Part shown: one piece after another, positions 8,928 to 18,158 of the stretch | Layout of the letters: every line of letters begins with the position of its first letter | Numbering within the stretch: position 1 is the first letter of the stretch | The notes under the pieces: model-generated | What the model was told of the DNA's origin: nothing | Databases searched by the model: none | What the model saw: the letters and a program-made list of their open reading frames with translations, nothing else | Program-made: the position numbers and the translations under genes | DNA from: Micrococcales bacterium 72-143 | GTDB lineage: Bacteria; Actinomycetota; Actinomycetes; Actinomycetales; Microbacteriaceae | Assembly: GCA_001898835.1 (NCBI GenBank) | Contig: MKVM01000001.1 | Span: forward strand, 1,296,466-1,360,465 | Direction of reading: 5' to 3' | Length of the DNA stretch: 64,000 nt

Positions 8928-9809
8928 ATGCAACGACGCATCACCGCCCTGGCCGCCGTCTCGGCCGCCGCACTCGCCCTCACCCTCATCGGCTGCTCGA
9001 GCGACACCGGAGGCGGCGGCGAGGCATCCGGCCCCAACGGCTTCGGCGACTGCGAGCTGCCGGGTGAGGCGGGCAGCATCCAGCTCGACCCCATCGTCGA
9101 CGGCCAGCTCTCCGTCGTCACCGTGCTGCCCAACCCCGGCTGGTGGAACGGCACGACGCCCGAGAACCTCACCGACGGCTTCGAGATGTGCATGCTCGCC
9201 GACATCGCGCACCGCGCGGGCCTCGAGAAGATGAGCATCAAGGTGCTCTCGTGGGATCAGTACATCTCCGGCTCGTTCACCGACTACGACCTCGGCGCCG
9301 TCGTCACGAGCATCACCGAGGAGCGGAAGGCGATCTTCACCTTCTCCGACCCGTACTACACCTCCAACCGCTCCGTGACGGTGCAGAAGGGCTCGAAGTT
9401 CGACGAGACCAACATCCGCGAGGCGAAGATCGGCACCATCCAGAGCACCACCAACTCGAAGTGGCTGACGGACGTGCTGAAGCCCACCCAGGACCTCGCG
9501 CTCTTCAGCGACGGGCCCGAGATGTTCGCGGCCCTCGCCGCCGGCCAGGTCGACGCGATCGTCACCGACACCGAGACGGCGCTCACCCAGTCGAAGCCCT
9601 ACGCCGACCAGCTCGAGATCCTGGGGCAGTGGAAGGCGGATGACGACTGGGGCATGGTCATGCCGCTCGACACCCCGAACGTCGGCGCCGTCAACGAGGC
9701 GCTCGCCGCCATGAAGTCCGACGGGACGCTCGCGGCCCTCTCGAAGAAGTACCTCGAGCCGCTCTTCGGGATCGACCCGGCCAGCATCCGGTTCCTCGAC
9801 GCGCCGTGA
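8928..9809 (+). CDS. Family-3 ABC transporter substrate-binding lipoprotein (polar amino acid type)
   Basis: A 293-residue periplasmic-type binding protein of the SBP_bac_3 family. The signal ALALTLIGC places the lipidated Cys at residue 23. Family features include GFEMCMLADIAHRAGL, ITEERKAIFTFSDPYY and AGQVDAIVTDTE, the usual amino-acid-binding core. A CAGGAG ribosome-binding site precedes the ATG at 8928; the longer track frame upstream belongs to the shadow of the preceding ATPase. It heads a three-gene operon with a permease and ATPase. The two Cys in GDCELPGE...FEMCML may form a disulfide (inference). Ligand unknown. Confidence 0.92.
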   Translation: MQRRITALAAVSAAALALTLIGCSSDTGGGGEASGPNGFGDCELPGEAGSIQLDPIVDGQLSVVTVLPNPGWWNGTTPENLTDGFEMCMLADIAHRAGLEKMSIKVLSWDQYISGSFTDYDLGAVVTSITEERKAIFTFSDPYYTSNRSVTVQKGSKFDETNIREAKIGTIQSTTNSKWLTDVLKPTQDLALFSDGPEMFAALAAGQVDAIVTDTETALTQSKPYADQLEILGQWKADDDWGMVMPLDTPNVGAVNEALAAMKSDGTLAALSKKYLEPLFGIDPASIRFLDAP

Positions 9810-10914
9810 CATCCGTCCGCACGGGGGAGGCGCCGGCCGTCGCCGGCGCCTCCCGCCTGAGCCCCCCGCCCCGCTCGCTCGCCCTCTCGGTCGCGGCGCT
9901 CGCGGTGCCCCTGCTGCTGCTCGTCTGGGCGGGACTGCTCGGCACGGTCGCCGCTCGGCCCACCCCGGACGAGCTGTCGGTGACGGGCCTCGTATTCGGG
10001 CTCGCCGCATCCCTCGCCGCGCTCGGCATCGCCTGGTATGCGGCCCGCGGCCTCCAGCTCGCCCTCGCGGCGGGGCGCCAGGATGCCGCGGGCGAGCGCC
10101 TCGAGGCCCGCGCCCTCTCATCGCGATCGCGCCGGCACAGCTTCGGCGCGCTCAGCAGCTCGCTCGCGCTCGCCCTCGTGCTCATGACCGTCATGGTGCT
10201 GACGGCCAACCAGGCGAAGATCATCACCACCTTCTTCAACGTCGACTACATGGTGCGCAGCGCCGAGAACATCGTGCGCGCGTTCGGGCTCAACATCTTC
10301 ATCGCCGTCATCTCGATGGCGTTCGTGCTGGTCTTCGGCCTCGTGCTGGCGGTCGTGCGGATGGTGCCGGGCGAGGGGGCGCGGCCGCTGCGGGCCCTCG
10401 CAATCGCCTACATCGACGGGTTCCGCGCGATCCCCTCGATCATCGTGCTCTACCTCATCGGCTTCGGCCTGCCCCTCGCCGGGCTCCCGTTCTTCGCGGG
10501 CCTGCCGCAGGCGTGGTACGCGATCATCGCCCTCACCCTCACCTACAGCGCTTACGTCGCCGAGATCTACCGGGCGGGGATCGAGGCGGTGCACCCCTCG
10601 CAGGTCGGCGCGTCCCGCTCCCTCGGGATGTCGTACGGGCTCACGCTGCGCCACGTCGTGCTGCCGCAGGCGGTGCGGGCCGTCATCCCGCCGCTCCTGT
10701 CGGCGTTCATCGCCCTGCAGAAGGACACCGCGCTCGTGAGCATCATCGGCGCGGTCGACGCGTTCAGCCAGGCGAAGTTCTTCGCCTCGTCCAACTTCAA
10801 CCTCTCATCGGTCGCCGTCGTCGCCGCGCTGTTCGTGCTCATCACGATCCCGCAGGCGCGCCTCGTCGACTGGCTGCTGGCCCGGGGCGCGGCGCGCCGC
10901 GCGAGGAGGACCCG

Positions 10915-10918
<4 letters not shown>
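9806..10918 (+). CDS. Amino-acid ABC transporter permease (HisM family) with extended N-terminus
   Basis: A 370-residue permease whose GTG start overlaps the binding-protein stop. The conserved HisM/GlnP domain starts near residue 155 (GLNIFIAVISMAFVLVFG) and includes the EAA loop GASRSLGMSYGLTLRHVVLPQAVRAVIPP and the end ALVSIIGAVDAFSQAKFF. The first 150 residues add three hydrophobic segments not found in the compact family members; the role of that extension is unclear. Because one permease gene is present, the transporter is probably a homodimer in the membrane. Its stop overlaps the ATPase start (ATGA). Confidence 0.9.
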
Positions 10919-11646
<728 letters not shown>

Positions 11647-11654
11647 GACCCCCC

Positions 11655-11714
11655 GCGAGTAGTCGTATTTCACCCTCATCGGCGGGTTCTTGGGCCGGAT
11701 ATACGACTACTCGC
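11655..11714. terminator. 14-bp inverted repeat between convergent genes
   Basis: GCGAGTAGTCGTAT (11655-11668) and its exact reverse complement ATACGACTACTCGC (11701-11714) are separated by 32 nt. The right arm covers the stop codon of the minus-strand regulator. A stem-loop at the meeting point of two convergent genes suits a bidirectional terminator, but the loop is long, there is no U-tract, and the AT-richer arms stand out from their surroundings, so a small palindromic repeat is also possible. Confidence 0.5.
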
Positions 11715-13098
11715 CGAAGAGGAGGAGGGCGGAGGCGGCGGAGGCCAGGGACAGGGTCGCGTGCTCGAGCTCGCGGGCGCGGGGGCGGAGGGCGTCGACG
11801 GGACCGACCAGGCAGGCGGCGGCGACGACCGAGCCCGCCGCGTCGCGGACCGGGGCCGAGATCGAGAACAGGCCCGCATCCTCGATCGACGCGAACGAGA
11901 TGACGCCGTCGCGCCGCACCCTGCGGACACGCTCGGCGAAGGCGGCCACCTCGTGGGCGGAGTGACGGGCGGGCAGCAGCTCGGCGAGTCGCTCGGGATC
12001 GAGGTCGTGGGCGAGGGCCGGTCCCCCGTCCGAGCCGATGATCGGATGCGGCCGCCCGATCCAGGACGCCATCCGCAGCCCCTCCCCGGCCGGCCCGAGC
12101 TCCTCGACGAGGGTGAAGCTGCGCATGCCGCGCAGCACGGTGAGGAACGCGCACTCGCCCGTCGCCTCGGCGGTCGCGCGCACGAGGGGCGTGCCGCGCT
12201 CGATCAGCAGCGGCTCGGCCACGGCGCGATGCCACGCGTGCAGGCCCCACGGGATGCGGTGCCGACCCGCGGGGTCGACTGCGGCGAGTCCCGCGCGGCG
12301 CGCGGCGCGCAGGATGCGGTGCACCCGGTCCGGGCCGAGCCCCGTCGCGCGCGCGAGCGCCGGGAGCGTGGCGTCCCCGCCCACGAGCGCGTCGAGCACC
12401 CGCAGTGCGGCGGGGATGCCGGTCGCAACCCCCTGCGACGCGGCGGGCGGCGGGGCGTCCTCCCGATCCCCCGCATCCGCGACGCTGCGCTCGAGCTCGT
12501 GTCTGGCCGCCGCGAGGGCCCGCCGTGCGCGCGGCACCCCGCCCCGCGCACGGTCGACGAGCAGCCGCACGGCGAGCACGGCGACGCACTCGCCGTCCGG
12601 GGTGAGCACGGGCGCCGCGACCTCGACGGCGCGGCCACGCGCCGACTCGCGGATGCCGCCCGCCGGATCCGCCGCCGCGCGGGCGATCGCCCCCTCGGCC
12701 TCGTCGGCTGATCCGCCGACGTCCGCGGGCGAGTGGAGCGTCCACGCCGAGGCGACGCTCGCGACGATGCGCCAGGTCCCGCCGGCGGGCCCGGCGAGGC
12801 ACACCGTCTCGCCGGTCTGCTGGGCCGCGAGCGCGAGCGCGAACCGCACCGCGCCCGCGTAGGGGGCGGCGGCCCGACCCGAGAGGCGGATCGCGGCGGG
12901 CCCGATCCGGTAGCCGCCGTACCCGCCCGCGCGCTCGAGCATCCCGACGCGCTCGAGCTCCGCGGCGAGGCGCGAGGTGGTGCTGAGGGTGAGCCCGAGC
13001 GTGCGCGACAGCTCGCCGACCCCGAGGGGGGCGAGCGGGTCGGGCCGCTCCGCGACGAGGCGCGCGAGGGTGAGCGCATGCGCGATCCGATCGCCCAC
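11707..13098 (-). CDS. Tandem double IclR-family transcriptional regulator
   Basis: A 463-residue protein about twice the usual IclR length. The first half has a winged HTH (LGVGELSRTLGLTLSTTSRLAAELERVG, about 20-50) and a degenerate effector-like region. The second half has another HTH (ATLPALARATGLGPDRVHRILRAARRAG) and a fuller IclR effector domain ending ASALLLFGE. I choose the GTG at 13098 because AGGAGG lies 5 nt upstream; the track start at 13215 would run through the divergent promoter. It is divergent from the FAD oxidase gene, its probable target. Confidence 0.85.
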   Translation of the reverse strand: MGDRIAHALTLARLVAERPDPLAPLGVGELSRTLGLTLSTTSRLAAELERVGMLERAGGYGGYRIGPAAIRLSGRAAAPYAGAVRFALALAAQQTGETVCLAGPAGGTWRIVASVASAWTLHSPADVGGSADEAEGAIARAAADPAGGIRESARGRAVEVAAPVLTPDGECVAVLAVRLLVDRARGGVPRARRALAAARHELERSVADAGDREDAPPPAASQGVATGIPAALRVLDALVGGDATLPALARATGLGPDRVHRILRAARRAGLAAVDPAGRHRIPWGLHAWHRAVAEPLLIERGTPLVRATAEATGECAFLTVLRGMRSFTLVEELGPAGEGLRMASWIGRPHPIIGSDGGPALAHDLDPERLAELLPARHSAHEVAAFAERVRRVRRDGVISFASIEDAGLFSISAPVRDAAGSVVAAACLVGPVDALRPRARELEHATLSLASAASALLLFGE

Positions 13099-13158
13099 GG
13101 GCACCTCCTGCAATTCGACGACGCTCGGTTTGCAGTATGCGCGGCGCGCGACCGCCGC

Positions 13159-13179
13159 GGAACGGGCGGTTCCTACAGT
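13159..13179 (+). promoter_or_regulatory. GGAAC-N5-GTTCC palindrome abutting a -10 element
   Basis: GGAACGGGCGGTTCC (13159-13173) is a perfect 5-bp inverted repeat with a 5-bp spacer, directly followed by TACAGT (13174-13179), a -10 for the oxidase gene. IclR-family proteins often bind GGAA/TTCC palindromes of this kind. This is the likely operator for the divergent double-IclR regulator. Confidence 0.5.
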
Positions 13180-13213
13180 GACCTCACCGCGAACCCGAAC
13201 AGGAGCACACCGC

Positions 13214-14341
13214 ATGGAGACCTTCGACGTCGCCGTCGTCGGGATGGGCGCGCTCGGCAGCGCCGCCGCCTACCACCTCGCCCGCCGCGGCGCGCGCGTC
13301 GTCGCCTTCGAGCAGTTCGAGCTCGGGCACGTGCGGGGCGCCTCGCACGACACCTCGCGCATCATCCGCACCTCCTACGGCGCCGAGCGCTACGTGCGGC
13401 TCGCGCAGTCGGCGTACCGCGACTGGGCGGAGCTCGAGGCGGCGACGGGAGAGCGGCTCACGACCATCACGGGCGGTGTCGTGTTCATCCGCACGGGCGG
13501 GCCGTACGCGGCGGCCGACTTCGCCGAGGCCCTCACCGCCTCGGGCGTTCCGCACGAGCTGCTGACCCCCGCCGAGGTGCACGCGCGCTGGCCGCAGTTC
13601 GCCATCCCCGAGGGGGTCGAGACCGTCTACACGCCCGACTCGGGCATAGCGCACGCCTCGCGCACGGTCGCGACGCTGCAGCTGCACGCGCGTGTGAGCG
13701 GCGCCGACATCCGCGACCGCACGCGCGTCGAGGCGGTGGAGCCGGATGCGGGGGGCGTCATCGTGCGCACCTCCCGTGGCGAGGTCCGGGCGCGCAAGGT
13801 CGTCATCGCGGCCGACGCGTGGACGAACGAGCTGCTCGCACCGCTCGGCGCGGAGATCCCGCTCATCGTCATGCAGGAGCAGGTCAGCTACTTCAAGCCC
13901 GCCGACCCCGCCCCGTACGACCCGGAGCGCTTCCCGGTGTGGATCTGGGAGGACGACCACTGCTTCTACGGCTTCCCGAGCTACGGCGAGCCCACCATCA
14001 AGGCGGCGCGCGACGTCTCCGACAACCTGATGACCCCGGGCGAGCGCACCTTCGAGCCGTCGGCGGAGCTGCTCGACGAGCTGCGCGGCTTCATGGGCGC
14101 GGTCATCCCCGGCTCGGGCGAGGTGCTGCGCACCGTGACGTGCCAGTACGCGCTCACCCCCGACCGCGAGTTCGTGCTCGGCCCGCTGCCCGAGCACCCG
14201 GATGTGCTGGTCGCGCTCGGCGCGGGGCACGCCTTCAAGTTCACGCCCGCGATCGGACGCGTGCTCGCCGAGCTCGCCCTCGACGGCGAGACGGGCGACG
14301 ACATCTCGGGCTTCGCCGTGCCGGCACGGAACGCCGAGTAG
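13214..14341 (+). CDS. FAD-dependent N-methyl amino-acid oxidase (monomeric sarcosine oxidase / MTOX family)
   Basis: A 375-residue flavoenzyme. The N-terminal dinucleotide motif VAVVGMGALGSAAAYHLARRG is followed by SHDTSRIIRTSYG, characteristic of monomeric sarcosine oxidase and N-methyltryptophan oxidase. The TVTCQYALTPDREFVLG motif contains the Cys (about residue 310) that binds FAD covalently in this family, and GAGHAFKFTPAIG closes the active site. It should oxidise an N-methyl or secondary amine, releasing aldehyde and hydrogen peroxide. The start at 13214 has AGGAG 9 nt upstream. The preceding amino-acid importer may supply its substrate (inference). Confidence 0.9.
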   Translation: METFDVAVVGMGALGSAAAYHLARRGARVVAFEQFELGHVRGASHDTSRIIRTSYGAERYVRLAQSAYRDWAELEAATGERLTTITGGVVFIRTGGPYAAADFAEALTASGVPHELLTPAEVHARWPQFAIPEGVETVYTPDSGIAHASRTVATLQLHARVSGADIRDRTRVEAVEPDAGGVIVRTSRGEVRARKVVIAADAWTNELLAPLGAEIPLIVMQEQVSYFKPADPAPYDPERFPVWIWEDDHCFYGFPSYGEPTIKAARDVSDNLMTPGERTFEPSAELLDELRGFMGAVIPGSGEVLRTVTCQYALTPDREFVLGPLPEHPDVLVALGAGHAFKFTPAIGRVLAELALDGETGDDISGFAVPARNAE

Positions 14342-14356
14342 CGTCGCCGGGCGGTG

Positions 14357-15193
14357 TCAGCCCGCGCGACGGGCGGTGCGCACGATGCCCGCGACGAGCT
14401 CGGGCCACAGCTCCCAGGGGATGAGGTGGCCCATGCCGGGGTGCACCTGCAGCTCCGCGTCGGGCATCGTGTCGGCGATGTCGAACGCGGCGTACCAGTG
14501 CAGGGTGCGGTCGTCGCGCCCATGGAACACGAGGGCCGGCACCTCGACCGCCCGCAGCGCCTCGAGTCGCCCGGTCGCCCGGTAGAGCGCCGACCACTGC
14601 CGCATGAAGCCCTCGGGCGCGTAGCCGCGGTCGTAGGCCTCCCCCGCCCGGGCGCGGTGCCAGTCCACCTGCGGGTCGTAGATCGTGCCCTCGGCCCAGG
14701 CGAGCGCCATGGGCGCAGCGCCCTCCACGACCTGCTCGCGCGTGTACCGCTGCGGCACCTCGATGACGGGGCGCTCGTGCAGCACGTAGCGGTCGCTCTT
14801 GTCGGGAATGGTCGACAGCAGCCCGAGGCTCAGCACGCGGTCCGGGTGGTCGATCGCGTAGCGCTGCGCCATCATGCCGCCCATGGAATGCCCCACGATG
14901 TGGGCCGCGTCGACGCCGAGCTCGTCGAGCACGCGTCCGATGTCGTCGGCCATGTCCTCGAGCCCGTAGCCGCCGTCGACGTCGTCGGGCCCACCGAAGC
15001 GGTGCGACATCCCGGTGTCGCGGTTGTCGAACCGCACCACCCGGAAGCCTTCGGCGGTGAGCAGCGCGATGAACCGCTCGTCCCAGCTGAGCAGCTGCGC
15101 GCCGCCGCCCGAGACGAGCACGACGAGCGGATGCGCGGGGTCGCCGAACGCCTCGAAGTAGATGCGGATGTCGTCGGTCGCTGTGTGCGGCAT
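14357..15193 (-). CDS. Alpha/beta hydrolase (copy 1)
   Basis: A 278-residue alpha/beta-hydrolase. The nucleophile elbow is GHSMGG (Ser at residue 103); FDNRDTGMSHRFGGPDDVDGGYGLEDMADD matches the esterase family that includes RdmC-like enzymes, and VPALVFHGRDDRTLHW plus GMGHLIPWELWP carry the likely Asp and His. GGAGG lies 7 nt before the ATG at 15193. It is last in the operon OCD-like, cupin, hydrolase. A paralogue in identical register is encoded at 23404-24264. The ester or amide substrate is unknown. Confidence 0.9.
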   Translation of the reverse strand: MPHTATDDIRIYFEAFGDPAHPLVVLVSGGGAQLLSWDERFIALLTAEGFRVVRFDNRDTGMSHRFGGPDDVDGGYGLEDMADDIGRVLDELGVDAAHIVGHSMGGMMAQRYAIDHPDRVLSLGLLSTIPDKSDRYVLHERPVIEVPQRYTREQVVEGAAPMALAWAEGTIYDPQVDWHRARAGEAYDRGYAPEGFMRQWSALYRATGRLEALRAVEVPALVFHGRDDRTLHWYAAFDIADTMPDAELQVHPGMGHLIPWELWPELVAGIVRTARRAG

Positions 15194-15195
15194 GC

Positions 15196-15642
15196 TCACG
15201 CCTCCGGGGTGCGGGGTCGGCCGGCCGGCGCGTTGACGGCGGCGCGGGTGTTGACGGTATACGGCGTCTGCCCGGTCGGCTCTCCGAACAGCAGGATGAG
15301 CTCGGCGGGCGCGTCCGTCTCGTTCGCGACGCCGTGCGGCACACCCTCGGGCACGTAGACGGCGTCGCCCGCCGTGAGCACGGTGCGCTCGCCGCCGACC
15401 GTCATGACGACCTCGCCGGAGATCACGAGGTACAGCTCGTGCTGGGTCTCGACGGAGCAGCTCTCGGGGTCGTCCTCGAGGTGGAAGTGCTCGCCCTCCG
15501 AGGTGCCGGGCTCCAGGTGGTAGAGCATGACGGAGGTGGGGAGTGCGGAGGCCTCCCGGAAGTACCAGTCGATGCCGACGCGGCCGTCGCCCCGGTAGAG
15601 CGCCCAGTCGTGGTGCTCGTCCCCGCGTCGCTGGATCAGCAT
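15196..15642 (-). CDS. Cupin-domain protein
   Basis: A 148-residue single-cupin protein. The sequence GEHFHLEDDPE...QHELYLVISGEVVMTVGGE carries the metal-ligand His/Glu pattern of the first cupin motif, and GDAVYVPEGVPHGVANETD matches the second. It lies between an OCD-family gene (9-bp gap) and the hydrolase (2-bp gap), so the three are one transcript. Whether it is an enzyme (dioxygenase or isomerase) or a sensor cannot be told. Confidence 0.87.
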   Translation of the reverse strand: MLIQRRGDEHHDWALYRGDGRVGIDWYFREASALPTSVMLYHLEPGTSEGEHFHLEDDPESCSVETQHELYLVISGEVVMTVGGERTVLTAGDAVYVPEGVPHGVANETDAPAELILLFGEPTGQTPYTVNTRAAVNAPAGRPRTPEA

Positions 15643-15651
15643 CCCGGGCCC

Positions 15652-16680
15652 CTATCCGAGCCCCACCGGGCTCATGGTGAAGCCGAAGAGGTCTTTCGGG
15701 TCCTCGGGCTCGGCGACGAGGTCGATGTCGACGACGAGGTCGGTGCCCGTGACGTCGGCACGCAGGTGGTGCAGGGCGGAGAAGTCCTCGATGGCGAAGC
15801 CGACGGAGTCGAACAGGGTGATGTCGTCGGCGGAGCTGCGCCCGGGGAGTCGGCCCGCGAACACCTCCCACAGCTCGGTCACCGCGAAGTCGGCGGGCTT
15901 CGACTGCAGCTCGCCCTCGATGCGGGTCTGCGGCGTGTACTCCACGAAGACGCGTGCGCGGTCGAGGATGCGGGGGTCGAGCTCGGTCTTGCCGGGGCAG
16001 TCGCCGCCGATCGCGTTGAGGTGCACGCCGGGGGCCACGTCCTCGTCGCGCAGGACGATCGCGTTGGCCTTGTCGGCGGTGCAGGTCGTGATGACGTCGG
16101 CGCCCCGGGCCGCATCGGGTGCCGACCGCGCGCGCTCGACGGCGAAGCCGAGCGGTTCGAGATTGCGTGCGCACTTCTCGACGGCGACGGGGTCGGTGTC
16201 CCAGACGCTCAACGTGTCGATGCCGAGCACCTCGCGGAAGGCGATCGCCTGGAACTCCGACTGGCTGCCGGCGCCGATGAGCGCCATCCGTCGCGAGTCC
16301 GGGCGGGCGAGCAGGCGCGCGACGGCGGCGGAGGTCGCGGCCGTGCGGAGCGCCGTGAGGATCGTCATCTCGGCGACGAACACGGGGTACCCGTTGTGCA
16401 CGTCGGCGAGCACCCCGAACGCGGTGACCGTCTGGTATCCGCGGGCCGGGTTGAAGGGATGCCCGTTGACGTACTTGAAGGCGTAGGAGTCGGGGTCGCT
16501 GATCGGCATGAGCTCGATCACGCCGAAGGGCGTGTGGCTCGCGATGCGCTCGCGCTTGTCGAACGACTGCCACCGCACGAAGTCCGCGGCGATGCGGTCG
16601 GCGAGGCCGGCGATGATGGGGCCGGTGCCGCGCTCGGCGATCCAGCGGGTCAGGTTCTGGACGCCCACGAACTCGGTCAC
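15652..16680 (-). CDS. Ornithine cyclodeaminase / mu-crystallin family NAD(P)-dependent enzyme
   Basis: A 342-residue OCD-family protein with GTG start. The N-terminal part has YAFKYVNGHPFNPARGYQTVTAFG and ILTALRTAATSAAVA; the Rossmann part has MALIGAGSQSEFQAIAF and VITTCTADKANAIVL, as in ornithine cyclodeaminases and related imine reductases. It heads the OCD-cupin-hydrolase operon. Its GTG sits 6 nt after a -10-like GAGGCT, so it may be translated from a leaderless mRNA. The family includes deaminases and reductases, so the exact reaction stays open. Confidence 0.87.
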   Translation of the reverse strand: MTEFVGVQNLTRWIAERGTGPIIAGLADRIAADFVRWQSFDKRERIASHTPFGVIELMPISDPDSYAFKYVNGHPFNPARGYQTVTAFGVLADVHNGYPVFVAEMTILTALRTAATSAAVARLLARPDSRRMALIGAGSQSEFQAIAFREVLGIDTLSVWDTDPVAVEKCARNLEPLGFAVERARSAPDAARGADVITTCTADKANAIVLRDEDVAPGVHLNAIGGDCPGKTELDPRILDRARVFVEYTPQTRIEGELQSKPADFAVTELWEVFAGRLPGRSSADDITLFDSVGFAIEDFSALHHLRADVTGTDLVVDIDLVAEPEDPKDLFGFTMSPVGLG

Positions 16681-16686
16681 CGCTCG

Positions 16687-16752
16687 AGCCTCGCACGCCG
16701 CCGGGCCCGCGGCACATGGGGCAGACCGCCATGCGTTCAGGCGAGGGGTGTG
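16687..16752 (-). promoter_or_regulatory. Paired CACA-site promoter, OCD-like operon
   Basis: On the minus strand CACACCC (16752-16746) and CCCATGT (16720-16714) are exactly 32 bp apart. After 21 nt comes GAGGCT (16692-16687), then 6 nt to the GTG start. The layout matches the other supercluster promoters. Confidence 0.5.
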
Positions 16753-16769
16753 CGCATCACCCGGCCCGC

Positions 16770-18149
16770 TCAGGGCCGGGCGGCGGCCCGCACCGAGCGG
16801 CGCAGCAGCTCGAGCCGCACGGCCGCCTGCACGCGGAAGCGGCGCTCCGGCTCCGCGAGCGCGCCGTCGAGCAGGTGCTGGATGCGATCGAGCCGCTGCT
16901 GCACGGTGTTCGGGTGGATGCGGAGCGCGTCCGCCGCCGCCCCTCGGCTCTCACCGGCGTCGAAGTACGCGCCGAGCGTCTCGACGAGTGCCGTGCCGCG
17001 GCGCTCGTCCCACGCGAGCACGGGCCCGAGCAGCTCGGCGATGAAGCCGTCGAGCGCCGCGGGGTCCATCGGGGCGAGCACCTGATACGGCGCGAACGCG
17101 TCCGACGAGACGGTCGCACCGGAGACGCCCAGCGCCGGCAGCAGATCGAGATCCCGCGCCGTCCGGTCCAGGCCCGCGCGCAGCTCGGCCATCGGCAGCT
17201 CGCGCCGCAGCGCGACGGCGGCAAGCGACGGATCGCGCAGCGTGTCGGCGACGACGCGACGCACCCGCTCCGTCTCGGCCACGACGTCCGCTGCCGTCCA
17301 CGCGATGGCGACCCGGCCGTTCCAGGCGGCCACGTAGCCCCCGTCCCCGACGGCCCGCTCGGTGTAGCGCACGGCGTCGACAAGGGTGCGCGGGGGGACC
17401 GCGAGCACCGCGCATCCCGTGAACTCCGCGGGGGTGGCGAGGGCGTCGTCCCCGGCGGGAGCGCGGCCGTCGATGACGTCGAGCAGCCAGCCGGCCCGCT
17501 TCTCGGCGAGCATCGCGAGCGCGGACGCCGACAGGTGCCGCTCGAGCTCGCGATAGGCGTCCTCCGCACGGGCGGTCGCGGACGAGGCCGCCGCGAGCAG
17601 CCGGGCGCTGTGCAGCACCGCCGCCGCGTGGTCGGCGAAGGCGGACAGCAGCAGCACCTGCTCGGGACTGAACTCGTGAGGCGAGCGGTTGCAGGCGAAG
17701 AGCGCGCCGAGCACCTCCTCCCCCACCGCGAGCGGCACGCCGAGGAACGAGACCAGGCCCTCGGCCTGCACGACCTCGTCGATGTGGGAGTCGTGCGGGG
17801 CCTCGCTCATAGCCGTGTAGCGGGGGACGCGCACGGGTGCGCGGGTGCGGACGACGAGGCTCGCGAGCCCCACCCCCGCGGGCACCCGCAGGTCGCGGAA
17901 CTCGGGGGTCACGGTGCCCGCCGTGTACCGCACCCTCAGCTCCTCCCCGTCGCCCTCCGCCTCCGAGAGGTAGGTGACGTCGGTGCCCATGAGCGAGTGG
18001 GCGCGATCGACGAGCCGGCGCAGCACCTCGTCGACGTCGCGGAGGCGCACGAGCTCGCGCGCCGTGGAGAACAGCGCCTCCAGCTCGGCCGCGCGGCGCC
18101 GCAGGCGCGCGTTCTCCGCGAGCGCGGCGGTGAGCGCGTCGTCGGTCAT
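16770..18149 (-). CDS. GAF-domain PucR/CdaR-type regulator (copy 1)
   Basis: A 459-residue regulator. A short N-terminal coiled coil (LAENARLRRRAAELEALFSTARELV) leads to a GAF domain (about 35-185) with GTDVTYLSEAEGDGEELRVRYTAG and FLGVPLAVGEEVLGALFACNR. The C-terminus has the PucR-type HTH (GAAADALRIHPNTVQQRLDRIQHLL). It is last in the operon CoA-transferase, enoyl-CoA hydratase, regulator, 9 bp after the hydratase stop. The N-terminal 190 residues are strikingly like the regulator at 33448. It is a candidate controller of the CACA-site regulon. Confidence 0.9.
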   Translation of the reverse strand: MTDDALTAALAENARLRRRAAELEALFSTARELVRLRDVDEVLRRLVDRAHSLMGTDVTYLSEAEGDGEELRVRYTAGTVTPEFRDLRVPAGVGLASLVVRTRAPVRVPRYTAMSEAPHDSHIDEVVQAEGLVSFLGVPLAVGEEVLGALFACNRSPHEFSPEQVLLLSAFADHAAAVLHSARLLAAASSATARAEDAYRELERHLSASALAMLAEKRAGWLLDVIDGRAPAGDDALATPAEFTGCAVLAVPPRTLVDAVRYTERAVGDGGYVAAWNGRVAIAWTAADVVAETERVRRVVADTLRDPSLAAVALRRELPMAELRAGLDRTARDLDLLPALGVSGATVSSDAFAPYQVLAPMDPAALDGFIAELLGPVLAWDERRGTALVETLGAYFDAGESRGAAADALRIHPNTVQQRLDRIQHLLDGALAEPERRFRVQAAVRLELLRRSVRAAARP

Positions 18150-18158
18150 GAGGGCAGC

